33,127 bases of DNA from Flavobacterium psychrophilum (GTDB lineage: Bacteria; Bacteroidota; Bacteroidia; Flavobacteriales; Flavobacteriaceae): positions 1-33,127 of the forward strand of contig QFQM01000033.1 in assembly GCA_003243255.1 (NCBI GenBank), read 5' to 3'. The notes beneath the pieces were generated by a model that saw only the letters and a list, made by a program, of their open reading frames with translations, was not told the origin of the DNA and did no database searches. Positions 23,902 to 31,626 of the stretch are shown here, one piece after another. Numbering within the stretch: position 1 is the stretch's first letter; each line of letters opens with the position of its first letter. A program made the position numbers and the translations under genes.

Positions 23902-23960
23902 GTTAAGAAATCGTTAAGTGATTATGAAGATGGTATTATTAATCTTAACAAAGCATTAAC
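23902..23960. promoter_or_regulatory. Two PHO-box-like 11-bp direct repeats in opposite orientation
   Basis: On the minus strand CTTAACGATTTCTTAAC (23918-23902) has CTTAAC twice, 11 bases apart, over the -33 region of the DUF47 promoter. On the plus strand CTTAACAAAGCATTAAC (23944-23960) repeats the same design. An 11-bp direct-repeat period is the hallmark of PhoB/PhoP binding sites. Assignment to PhoB is inference. Confidence 0.45.
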
Positions 23961-24063
23961 GAACCAAACTGAACAGATTCGCAATAATTTCTTTTAATAT
24001 CAAACGTTTTCGTATTTTAGCGCCACGAAAATTGCAAACCGCACACAAATATACATTATTACC

Positions 24064-25692
24064 ATGGATATTAACTTCAATAAAAACGAAGACCATAATA
24101 AACTTCTGTTATCCGAATTCAAACAAAAGCTGGCTAAAGTAAAACTTGGCGGCGGCGAGAAAAGAATCGCAAAGCTTCACAGTGAAGGCAAAATGACTGC
24201 CCGTGAGCGCATTGAATATCTTTTGGATAAAGACAGTAAAAGCATAGAAATAGGCGCATTTGTAGGCGATGGCATGTATGAAGAGCATGGTGGATGCCCT
24301 TCGGGTGGTGTGGTGATAAAAATTGGCTACATCCGTGGCAAGCAATGCATAGTAGTCGCCAATGACGCTACCGTAAAAGCCGGTGCATGGTTCCCGATTA
24401 CAGGAAAGAAAAACCTTCGTGCGCAGGAAATCGCTATGGAAAATCGTCTGCCAATCATCTACCTTGTAGACAGTGCCGGTGTTTACCTGCCATTGCAGGA
24501 TGAGATATTCCCGGATAAAGAGCATTTCGGCCGTATCTTCCGTAACAATGCCATTATGAGCAGCATGGGTATTACCCAGATCGCTGCCGTTATGGGAAGC
24601 TGTGTTGCCGGAGGGGCTTACCTGCCTATCATGAGTGACGAAGCACTGATTGTAGACAAAACCGGTAGTATCTTCCTTGCGGGTAGCTACCTGGTTAAGG
24701 CTGCCATTGGCGAAAGCATAGACAACGAAACCCTTGGAGGGGCTACTACACATTGCGAAATATCGGGTGTTACTGACTATAAAGCCAAAGACGATAAAGA
24801 TGCTCTTGATACCATAAAAAATATTGTAGATAAAATTGGCGATTATGACAAAGCCGGTTATAACCGCATTAAAGCTGAAAAACCGGTATTAGATGAAAAA
24901 GAAATCTATGGGGTGCTGCCTAAACTTCGTTCGGAGCAGTATGACATGATGGAAATCATCAAACGCCTTATTGATAACAGCGAATTTGAAGAATATAAAG
25001 CAGGATACGGACAAACCATCATTACCGGATATGCACGTATAGACGGCTGGGCTGTAGGAATTGTAGCCAACCAGCGCAAGGTGGTGAAGTCCAAAAAAGG
25101 TGAAATGCAGTTTGGCGGTGTAATCTACTCTGACAGCGCCGATAAAGCCACGCGTTTTATTGCCAACTGTAACCAGAAGAAAATTCCGTTGGTATTCCTT
25201 CAGGATGTTACCGGATTCATGGTAGGCTCTAAATCAGAACATGGCGGAATCATTAAGGATGGTGCTAAAATGGTAAATGCCGTAAGTAATTCGGTAGTAC
25301 CTAAATTTACAGTAGTAGTAGGTAACTCTTATGGTGCGGGTAACTATGCCATGTGTGGTAAGGCTTATGACCCAAGGCTGATTTTTGCGTGGCCGAGTGC
25401 CGAGCTTGCCGTTATGGGCGGAACACAGGCGGCAAAAGTATTGCTTCAGATAGAGGCATCATCACTTAAAGCAAGAGGCGAAGAAATAACTCCTGAAAAG
25501 GAAGCTGAACTGTTCGACAAGATAAAAGCTAAATACGATGCTCAGGTATCGCCATACTATGCTGCATCAAGATTGTGGACAGATGCCATAATCGATCCGC
25601 TTGATACAAGAAAATGGATCTCGATGGGTATCGAGGCCGCTAACCACGCTCCTATCGAAAAACCATTTAACCTTGGAGTGATTCAGGTATAA
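24064..25692 (+). CDS. Acyl-CoA carboxylase carboxyltransferase subunit (methylcrotonyl-CoA carboxylase beta type)
   Basis: A 542-residue carboxyltransferase with two crotonase-like halves. It moves a carboxyl group from carboxy-biotin to an acyl-CoA. The N-terminal half shows GKMTARERIEYLLD near 42-55, DSAGVYLPLQDEIFPDKEHFGRIF (136-159) and GSCVAGGAYLP (178-188). The C-terminal half shows QDVTGFMVG (380-388) and GNSYGAGNYAMCGKAYDPR near 420. The DEIFPDKEHFGRIFRN segment and GSKSEHGGIIKDGAKMV resemble methylcrotonyl-CoA carboxylase beta of leucine breakdown more than propionyl-CoA carboxylase. The biotin-carrying alpha subunit is not adjacent, so the substrate stays provisional. Start at 24064, the only ATG fitting the family N-terminus. 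No TAnnTTTG element was found upstream; the nearest is TATTTTAG. Confidence 0.88.
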   Translation: MDINFNKNEDHNKLLLSEFKQKLAKVKLGGGEKRIAKLHSEGKMTARERIEYLLDKDSKSIEIGAFVGDGMYEEHGGCPSGGVVIKIGYIRGKQCIVVANDATVKAGAWFPITGKKNLRAQEIAMENRLPIIYLVDSAGVYLPLQDEIFPDKEHFGRIFRNNAIMSSMGITQIAAVMGSCVAGGAYLPIMSDEALIVDKTGSIFLAGSYLVKAAIGESIDNETLGGATTHCEISGVTDYKAKDDKDALDTIKNIVDKIGDYDKAGYNRIKAEKPVLDEKEIYGVLPKLRSEQYDMMEIIKRLIDNSEFEEYKAGYGQTIITGYARIDGWAVGIVANQRKVVKSKKGEMQFGGVIYSDSADKATRFIANCNQKKIPLVFLQDVTGFMVGSKSEHGGIIKDGAKMVNAVSNSVVPKFTVVVGNSYGAGNYAMCGKAYDPRLIFAWPSAELAVMGGTQAAKVLLQIEASSLKARGEEITPEKEAELFDKIKAKYDAQVSPYYAASRLWTDAIIDPLDTRKWISMGIEAANHAPIEKPFNLGVIQV

Positions 25693-25732
25693 TCTGTTAT
25701 AATTTTAGTTTTCAGGCAATAGTCTGTTATAA
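25682..25732 (+). repeat. Tandem near-duplicate at the carboxyltransferase stop codon
   Basis: TTCAGGTATAATCTGTTATAA (25682-25702) recurs as TTCAGGCAATAGTCTGTTATAA (25711-25732), starting 29 bases later. The first copy contains the end of the gene and its TAA. Confidence 0.6.
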
Positions 25733-25738
25733 AAATAC

Positions 25739-25777
25739 AATCCCGGTTACAATTTGAATTTGTGACCGGGATTTACT
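25739..25777 (+). terminator. Terminator after the carboxyltransferase gene
   Basis: AATCCCGGTTAC (25739-25750) and GTGACCGGGATT (25762-25773) pair over 12 bp with one G-T pair, followed by TACTTTATCTTT. The T run is interrupted, so efficiency is uncertain. Confidence 0.6.
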
Positions 25778-25808
25778 TTATCTTTAAAGCCTTAAACTAA
25801 ACTACTAA

Positions 25809-26765
25809 ATGAAAACTTTACTAACTAAACTGCTGCTTTTGCTGGCGGTCTTTAGCTGTTGGTCCCAACCCAAAGGGAAAATAGTTAAGATTGACGGCTT
25901 TAAGTCAAAATTTGTGCAGGCGAGAAACATAGAAATATGGCTGCCTGCCGGCTATGATGCCAATACAAAAATCAAATATCCTGTGCTCTACATGCAGGAT
26001 GGGCAAAACGTATTTAATGCTGCTACATCTATGCATAAAATCGCCTGGGAAGCCGATCTTACTGCCGAAAAGCTAACTGCCGTCCATAGGATCGAGCCAT
26101 TTATCATCGTAGCTGTCTGGAATACTGAAAATCGCTATATGGAATATTTTCCCGAAAAAGCATCCCTCAATTTTAATGATCAGAACAAACAGGTATTTCC
26201 AACTGCTGTAAAAGATGTAAATCCTAAAAACACTGAGCTTTTAGGCGACGAATACCTTAAATTCTTAACTCAGGAACTGAAGCCCTACATAGATAAAAAA
26301 TACAGGACTAAACCCGACACCGCTAACACGGCTATTTGCGGGAGTTCTATGGGTGCGCTTATATCACTATATGCATTATGTGAATATCCTGAGGTATTTG
26401 GTGAAGCGGCATGTCTTTCTACCCATTGGACATTAATGCCTGACGCACCACGATCTCCGTTTACCAATGCTTTAATGAAATATATTGATGAGCATTTACC
26501 ATCGCATGAGAATCATCGTATTTATTTTGATTATGGTACAAAGACAATTGATCATTACTATGGAAATTATCAGGATGGTGTAAATACTATACTTAAAAAC
26601 AAAGGCTATACAACCCAAAACTGGTCTACAAAAAAATTTGAAGGTGCTGCCCATACCGAAAAGGACTGGCAGGAACGCTTTGATGAAGTGTTGTTGTTTT
26701 TATTTAAACCGGAAGAAAAAAAGGAAAAGAAACCACTTCAAAAAAATGTTGCCAAGAGAAGCTAA
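25809..26765 (+). CDS. Secreted esterase D-type alpha/beta hydrolase
   Basis: A 318-residue hydrolase of the putative esterase (esterase D / enterochelin esterase) family. The N-terminus MKTLLTKLLLLLAVFSCWSQ is a signal peptide; VFSC is a weak lipobox, so lipidation is possible but not convincing. Family elements are IEIWLPAGYDANTKIKYPVLYMQDGQNVF (41-69), the nucleophile Ser180 in CGSSMGA and a C-terminal His282 in GAAHTEKDWQERF. Asp241 or Asp248 in YFDYGTKTIDHYY is the probable third triad member. The last 15 residues are lysine-rich. It should act on ester bonds outside the cytoplasmic membrane; the substrate cannot be told. Monocistronic between terminators. Confidence 0.87.
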   Translation: MKTLLTKLLLLLAVFSCWSQPKGKIVKIDGFKSKFVQARNIEIWLPAGYDANTKIKYPVLYMQDGQNVFNAATSMHKIAWEADLTAEKLTAVHRIEPFIIVAVWNTENRYMEYFPEKASLNFNDQNKQVFPTAVKDVNPKNTELLGDEYLKFLTQELKPYIDKKYRTKPDTANTAICGSSMGALISLYALCEYPEVFGEAACLSTHWTLMPDAPRSPFTNALMKYIDEHLPSHENHRIYFDYGTKTIDHYYGNYQDGVNTILKNKGYTTQNWSTKKFEGAAHTEKDWQERFDEVLLFLFKPEEKKEKKPLQKNVAKRS

Positions 26766-26801
26766 ACAAAAACAACCGGACTGCAATCCGGTTGTTTTTG
26801 T
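26766..26801. terminator. Strong bidirectional-type terminator after the esterase gene
   Basis: AAAAACAACCGGA (26768-26780) and TCCGGTTGTTTTT (26787-26799) form a perfect 13-bp stem, extendable by two pairs, with a 6-base loop and A and T runs on the two sides. It begins right after the stop codon. Confidence 0.88.
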
Positions 26802-26837
26802 TTATTATAGAAACATTTTAATTTGTAATTTGGTGAT

Positions 26838-27488
26838 ATGAAATTATCAGAAAACGAATTACAGGAACTTGCCCGCCAGCTACGCTGCCCCGATGGAGAA
26901 AGCGGGCTAAAAGTGGGCGAAATGATGAATTTTACCAATAGTAATATTATCAGCAAAGCTATTGAAAGCCTTAACCTTAAAGATGGTGACACCGTACTTG
27001 AGATAGGTCCCGGCAACGGAGCTCATGTAAAGGATATTGTAAGCAGAGCCAATGTTGGATACTTTGGTATAGACATTTCTGAGACCATGATAGCTGAAGC
27101 CGAAAAATTGAATGCCGATCTTTATAATGCGGCTTTCTACCTCACAAACGGCGAACATATCCCGTTTAGTGAAAACCATTTTGATGCTGCTTTTACCTGC
27201 AACACCATCTATTTCTGGAAAAACCCACAGGAATATGCCAATGAGATTGCCAGAGTACTACAGCTTGGGGGAATTATTTCTATCGGGTTCATTCCCGAAA
27301 GTACTATGCAGAAGATACCTTTTGCCAAATATGGTTTTACGCTTTATGACATTGAAACTGTCAGTAAACTCATGGAGGATGCAGGACTTAGTGTAATTGC
27401 TGCCAATACAGATACAGAAATGGTTATGAGTAATAGTGGTGAACAGATAGAAAGGGAATTTGTGATACTGACTGCAAAAAAGCAATGA
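26838..27488 (+). CDS. SAM-dependent class I methyltransferase
   Basis: A 216-residue cytoplasmic methyltransferase. Motif I is VLEIGPGNGAHVKDIV (53-68), followed by YFGIDISETMIAEAEKL (the acidic residue Asp that binds the SAM ribose) and EHIPFSENHFDAAFTCNTIYFW, the motif II/III region of the ubiE-like Methyltransf_11 group. The substrate-binding C-terminal part (GIISIGFIPESTMQKIPFAKYGFTLYD) is not diagnostic. The acceptor is unknown. It is separated from the esterase by a terminator, and the M1 peptidase gene starts 49 bases after it. Confidence 0.86.
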   Translation: MKLSENELQELARQLRCPDGESGLKVGEMMNFTNSNIISKAIESLNLKDGDTVLEIGPGNGAHVKDIVSRANVGYFGIDISETMIAEAEKLNADLYNAAFYLTNGEHIPFSENHFDAAFTCNTIYFWKNPQEYANEIARVLQLGGIISIGFIPESTMQKIPFAKYGFTLYDIETVSKLMEDAGLSVIAANTDTEMVMSNSGEQIEREFVILTAKKQ

Positions 27489-27490
27489 AT

Positions 27491-27501
27491 AGTGTAACAA
27501 T
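27491..27501 (+). promoter_or_regulatory. AGTGTAACAAT element before the M1 peptidase gene
   Basis: This 11-mer is identical to the one at 4366-4376 in front of the ECF sigma gene. It lies 36 bases before the ATG, a distance suitable for a -35 element. A matching GTC -10 is not seen, so it is only a candidate ECF site. Confidence 0.3.
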
Positions 27502-27537
27502 TCTTTCATTCAGACACTAATAAGCAAACCAACCACT

Positions 27538-29157
27538 ATGAAAAAAGCCTTTATTGCTGCAATACTATTATCGGGCATATATAGTGCCACTGCGCAAACC
27601 TACACCAGACGTGACAGCCTGCAGGGCGGACTTCGTCCTGAGCGTACTAACTTTGATGTGCAGCGTTATGACCTCAACATAAAGATTGATCCGGACAACA
27701 AATTCATTTCAGGATATAACGATATTACCTTTAAAGTTGTTGAGAACACCTCGAAAATTCAGCTCGATCTGTTCGAGAACATGAAGATTGACAGCATTGT
27801 GGTAAAAGGCAATAAAACTACTTACAAGCGGGATAATGACGCAGTATTCATTTCCTTTTCTAAACAATTGAAAAAAGGTAGTGAAGAAAAGCTCCGTTTT
27901 TATTATTCGGGTAATCCAACGGTAGCCAAAAATGCACCGTGGGATGGCGGTTTTGTATTTAAAAAAGACACAAACGGAAAGCCCTGGGTAGGCGTTGCTG
28001 TACAGGGAACAGGTTCAAGCTTATGGTATCCGGTAAAGGATCACCAGACGGACGAACCGGACAGTGGCGCAACTATAAAAGTGGCAGTACCTAACGGGCT
28101 GATGAATGTTTCTAACGGACGCTTTAAAGGCAGTGAAGACCTGAAAAACGGATATACCCGCTGGGACTGGGAAGTAAAGAATCCTATCAACAATTACGAT
28201 ATTACCGTGAACGTTGCCGATTATGTTCATATTCACGATAAGCTTAATGATCTTGACCTGGATTATTATGTGCTTCGTGATAATGAACAAAAAGCCCGCA
28301 AACAGTTTGAAGAAGTTAAGCCTATGCTGGAATGCTTTCAGTCGAAGTTTGGCAAATACCCGTTTGAAGAAGACGGTTACAAACTGGTAGAAACGCCTTA
28401 CCTGGGTATGGAACACCAAAGTGCTGTCGCATATGGCAATTATTATAAAAAGGGTTATATGGGTTATGATATGACCGGTACCGGTGTAGGAATGCTGTTT
28501 GATTATATTATTATCCATGAAACTGGCCATGAATGGTTTGGTAACAGTATTACCTCTAAAGACATAGCCGATATGTGGATTCACGAAGGTTTTACCACCT
28601 ATAGTGAAACGGTTTATGTAGAATGCCTTTATGGTTATGAAAAAGCCATGCAATACATAGGCGGACAGCAGAAAAACACGGAAAACCGAAAGCCAGTAAT
28701 AGGTGTTTTTGGCGTAAACAAAGAGGGATCGGGTGATATGTATTACAAAGGTGCCGCTATGCTGAACACCTTGCGCCATGTAGTGAATGACGACAAGAAG
28801 TGGTGGGAGATTATCTATAATTATTCCGAAACGCATAAAAAAGATATTATTGATACGGAAACGGTAGTAAATTACTTTAACAAGCAAACCAGTATGAACC
28901 TTACTCCTGTTTTTGACCAGTACCTTCGCTATAAAAACATTCCCAAACTGGAAATGAAGCTTGATAACAAGTCATTGCAGTTTCGCTGGGTAACCGATGT
29001 TAAAGGCTTTTCTATGCCTGTAGGGATTACGATAAATAACATCCCAAGCCGACTGAATGCCTCCAACGAATGGCAAACGGTTAAGGTAGAAGCAGCAGAT
29101 ATAAATGCGATACAGCTTGAAAAGAATAAGTACTATGTGAAACTTGAGAAGATGTAA
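27538..29157 (+). CDS. M1 family metallo-aminopeptidase, short form
   Basis: A 539-residue zinc peptidase with signal peptide MKKAFIAAILLSGIYSATAQ. The N-terminal beta domain (about 30-230) is followed by the catalytic domain. Zinc is bound by His327 and His331 in HETGHEWFG and by Glu350 in WIHEGF, with Glu328 as the catalytic base. The exopeptidase motif is GMEHQ at 290-294 in place of the usual GAMEN or GGMEN. GDMYYKGAAMLNTLR carries the probable transition-state Tyr. The long C-terminal helical domain of aminopeptidase N is absent, as in other short M1 proteins of Bacteroidota. It should trim N-terminal residues of peptides in the periplasm or outside the cell. The next small gene starts immediately at its stop. 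Confidence 0.93.
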   Translation: MKKAFIAAILLSGIYSATAQTYTRRDSLQGGLRPERTNFDVQRYDLNIKIDPDNKFISGYNDITFKVVENTSKIQLDLFENMKIDSIVVKGNKTTYKRDNDAVFISFSKQLKKGSEEKLRFYYSGNPTVAKNAPWDGGFVFKKDTNGKPWVGVAVQGTGSSLWYPVKDHQTDEPDSGATIKVAVPNGLMNVSNGRFKGSEDLKNGYTRWDWEVKNPINNYDITVNVADYVHIHDKLNDLDLDYYVLRDNEQKARKQFEEVKPMLECFQSKFGKYPFEEDGYKLVETPYLGMEHQSAVAYGNYYKKGYMGYDMTGTGVGMLFDYIIIHETGHEWFGNSITSKDIADMWIHEGFTTYSETVYVECLYGYEKAMQYIGGQQKNTENRKPVIGVFGVNKEGSGDMYYKGAAMLNTLRHVVNDDKKWWEIIYNYSETHKKDIIDTETVVNYFNKQTSMNLTPVFDQYLRYKNIPKLEMKLDNKSLQFRWVTDVKGFSMPVGITINNIPSRLNASNEWQTVKVEAADINAIQLEKNKYYVKLEKM

Positions 29158-29475
29158 ATGAATAGAAAAACACCTTATAAGTCAGATGCCATAATCGTTC
29201 CGGAATCATTCAATATCGGTCACGGAATATTGCGATTGAAAGGACTGGAAGAAGAGATTACAGTAGAATTTCAGGGAACTGCTTATATGGAAATGCCACG
29301 ATTCCTAAACGGATTCGAAATATCCGAATTGAATGAAAGTGAACGAAGTGACTTATTGGTCCGAAGACCTGAATTAAATCCTGACATAACAAACTTTTAC
29401 AAAATAGTAAGCGGAAATGATAGCTACTGTATTGCAAGTTTATCTTTCAGAGTCCTCGACAACCGTACAGCATAA
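29158..29475 (+). CDS. Small hypothetical protein
   Basis: A 105-residue protein I do not recognise. Its ATG directly follows the TAA of the M1 peptidase, so the two are translationally coupled. It has no signal peptide or membrane segment. The sequence is mixed: VPESFNIGHGILRLKGLEEEITVEFQGTAYMEMPRF suggests beta strands, then an acidic stretch ELNESERSD. A single cysteine lies near residue 90. It ends at the terminator at 29476-29508. It looks like a genuine gene because of its length, the coupling and the clean terminator. Confidence 0.6.
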   Translation: MNRKTPYKSDAIIVPESFNIGHGILRLKGLEEEITVEFQGTAYMEMPRFLNGFEISELNESERSDLLVRRPELNPDITNFYKIVSGNDSYCIASLSFRVLDNRTA

Positions 29476-29513
29476 AGTAAAAAGACAGCTAATCGCTGTC
29501 TTTTTACTTTTAT
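29476..29513. terminator. Bidirectional terminator between converging genes
   Basis: AGTAAAAAGACAGC (29476-29489) and GCTGTCTTTTTACT (29495-29508) pair perfectly over 14 bp around a 5-base loop, followed by TTTATTT. It can serve the + strand and, less directly, menE on the minus strand. Confidence 0.87.
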
Positions 29514-29537
29514 TTGAGTTGTTAGAGTACTGCGACC

Positions 29538-29553
29538 TGCCTGCCGGTAGGCA
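29538..29553. repeat. REP-like GC-rich palindrome
   Basis: TGCCTGCCGGTAGGCA is self-complementary over all 16 bases with a single G-T pair. It lies 13 bases beyond the menE stop codon in an otherwise AT-rich gap. It resembles the dispersed CTGCCGGCAG palindromes found in some Flavobacterium genomes. Confidence 0.5.
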
Positions 29554-29566
29554 AGCTGCCAACTAA

Positions 29567-30616
29567 TTAAACTGCTTCCTCAAGCGTTTTATCTCTTATT
29601 ATCTTACCTGAGACTGTTTCGGCGAATTTAGGCACGAACAGTATTTCTTTAGGTTTTTCGAACTTGCTTAGTTTTTTAAATACTTCTTCATCAGGCGTAA
29701 AAGATTCACCCTCGATGACAAGAACAAGTTTTTCACCCAATTCTTCATCAGGAACACCTTTTACAAAGAAACGCTGGCTGATTTTTGTAGAAAGCTTCTC
29801 TTCTATCTGTTCCGGGAAAAGTTTTACTCCGCCGCTGTTTATCACGTTATCATGACGGCCTAGCCAGATAAAATGAGTATCATCAAGCACTTTCACAACG
29901 TCGTTAGTCACAACAGGTTCATCACATATCACATATGGGTCGATTACCAGGCAATGCCTGTCATCCTCGCTTATCCTTACGTTAGGCAAAACGGTAAAGG
30001 CTTCCTCGCCTACCCGTTTGGCAGCGATATGCGTTATGGTTTCGGTCATACCATAGGTTTCATATATCTTGGTTGGCAATACCTGTAATTGCTCAGACAA
30101 CGCCTGGCTTACTTTAGCACCACCCAATATGATTTTCTTTATCTGTTGCAGCCTTTCAAGCGAATGCTGCGCCTGAAGTGGAACCATTGCTGCAAAATCA
30201 TAATTTTGATCCGTCGGTATAGGTGTAGATGTGGGAGCAACAAGATCCATATCCCAGCCAAGTATAAATGCACGTACCAGCATCATTTTACCAGCTACGA
30301 ACTGTGTAGGCAGGCAATGTAATACCCTGATACCTGAAGGCAGGTCGAAAAACTCACCTGTAGCCAGTGCAGAATGTATCATAGCGTGTTTGTCTACCCT
30401 TATAAGTTTTGGCACACCGGTAGTTCCTGATGTCTGCATCTCAATATAATCCCTCTGGTCAAACCAGTCAAGTATAAAATCGCCTACAGCCTTTTCGAAA
30501 GGATAATCACCTTCTTTAATGAAGCTGTATGCAATACGGTTAAGATCATCTTCATTAAGATGAAATCCGTTCAGTTTAAAATTGGGGTGTACAAAATGGT
30601 AATCAATATTATTCAT
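29567..30616 (-). CDS. menE: O-succinylbenzoate-CoA ligase-like AMP-binding enzyme
   Basis: A 349-residue adenylate-forming enzyme. The phosphate loop is TSGTTGVPK (62-70), followed by YGMTETITHIAAK (188-200), GRHDNVINSGGVKL (253-266) and the catalytic Lys338 in SGKIIRDK. The TETITHIA sequence and the short length are typical of Bacteroidota MenE, which activates o-succinylbenzoate with CoA for menaquinone synthesis. The N-terminal region is about 100 residues shorter than in other family members. No other men gene is in the window, so the substrate is inferred from family. Its start overlaps the end of the CPBP gene by 8 bases; they form an operon, and this one is second. Confidence 0.85.
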   Translation of the reverse strand: MNNIDYHFVHPNFKLNGFHLNEDDLNRIAYSFIKEGDYPFEKAVGDFILDWFDQRDYIEMQTSGTTGVPKLIRVDKHAMIHSALATGEFFDLPSGIRVLHCLPTQFVAGKMMLVRAFILGWDMDLVAPTSTPIPTDQNYDFAAMVPLQAQHSLERLQQIKKIILGGAKVSQALSEQLQVLPTKIYETYGMTETITHIAAKRVGEEAFTVLPNVRISEDDRHCLVIDPYVICDEPVVTNDVVKVLDDTHFIWLGRHDNVINSGGVKLFPEQIEEKLSTKISQRFFVKGVPDEELGEKLVLVIEGESFTPDEEVFKKLSKFEKPKEILFVPKFAETVSGKIIRDKTLEEAV

Positions 30617-31550
30617 GTCCCTGTCCTGTTTGGTTGATTGTTATTTCATTTAGGGGCTGTAAATGTACTCTCCCGGTCAGTTTTTCTTTCCAGTTGGTCC
30701 ATTTGTATATTCTACTAAAAATAAGCAAAAGAATCGGATAAATAATGATTAGCGGCAATAAAATATCAAAGCCTGCGCTGGGTTCAGATTTATCTTTCAA
30801 AATAGAATCTGTCTGCAAAGCCGTCCAGTCAGACGTTACCAATAATGCTGCTATAAGATTGTTTGCGGCATGAAAACCCAGTGCAAGTTCCATACCGTCA
30901 TCCATAAGGGTTATGACACCTAAAAGGAAACCGGTTCCCACATAATAAAGCAATAATATATAGCCCATCTTCTCAATTTCCGGATTGGCTATGTGCATCA
31001 GTCCAAAAATTACCGAGGTAACTATCAGTGCAGTAAGTTTGCTTCTCGAAGCTATGCCGATACCCTGCATCAGGTATCCCCTGAAAAGATATTCTTCAAA
31101 GCTGGTTTGTAACGGTATCATGATCACCGATATACAAAACAATATAAGAAATGGTATCAGCCTGAAATTAAGTTCAAAACTCTCGGGGTTGGAAAAATAG
31201 GCTCCTACTGTTGTTATTATACTGATGGCTCCCCAAATGCTGAAAGCTGTAAAAACACGTTTCCAGTCTACTTTTGGCCTGGCCGTAGTAAGACTCCTTA
31301 TACTTTGCTTATTGACATATTTTACCCATAGCAATAAAAGCGTAAGGAATATCGCCATAGGAAGCAGGCTTTCGAACAACACCTGATTGGCTCCTTTGAG
31401 TGCTATTTGCTGTTGCATAAGGACATCAACATCAATATCCATCAGCACTACAGCCGCATAATTGATTACCATCAGAAACAGGAAAATAATAGGAATAGGC
31501 AGGTATTTTACAATATCAAACTTTTTGCTGTAGGCCTGTTCAATAAACAT
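30609..31550 (-). CDS. CPBP family intramembrane glutamic endopeptidase
   Basis: A 313-residue membrane protein with about eight hydrophobic segments. It belongs to the CPBP/Abi (Rce1-like) family. The family motifs are Glu152-Glu153 with Arg157 in SFEEYLFRGYLMQG, His186 in FGLMHIANPE and His227/Asn231 in GFHAANNL, which together form the predicted catalytic site in the membrane. Members may cleave prenylated or other membrane proteins; bacterial substrates are mostly unknown. It is the first gene of the pair with menE (8-base overlap), an association that may reflect only co-transcription. No TAnnTTTG element was found on the minus strand upstream. Confidence 0.9.
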   Translation of the reverse strand: MFIEQAYSKKFDIVKYLPIPIIFLFLMVINYAAVVLMDIDVDVLMQQQIALKGANQVLFESLLPMAIFLTLLLLWVKYVNKQSIRSLTTARPKVDWKRVFTAFSIWGAISIITTVGAYFSNPESFELNFRLIPFLILFCISVIMIPLQTSFEEYLFRGYLMQGIGIASRSKLTALIVTSVIFGLMHIANPEIEKMGYILLLYYVGTGFLLGVITLMDDGMELALGFHAANNLIAALLVTSDWTALQTDSILKDKSEPSAGFDILLPLIIIYPILLLIFSRIYKWTNWKEKLTGRVHLQPLNEITINQTGQGHE

Positions 31551-31626
31551 AATAAATTAAGGTTTTGTTTGCACTAAGGTAGTTCAAAATTTGGTTTATA
31601 ATAACGACCTTTGCAAAAAGAATAAA

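Noticed and set aside
24109..24753. 214-codon open frame antisense to the carboxyltransferase gene
   Set aside because: The sense strand is a clear carboxyltransferase with conserved motifs; the antisense frame shows no motif.
28021..28887. 288-codon open frame antisense to the M1 peptidase gene
   Set aside because: It lies wholly inside a well-supported zinc peptidase gene on the other strand, has no recognisable domain, and is rich in F, I, H and Y, as expected from the complement of lysine/asparagine-rich coding DNA.
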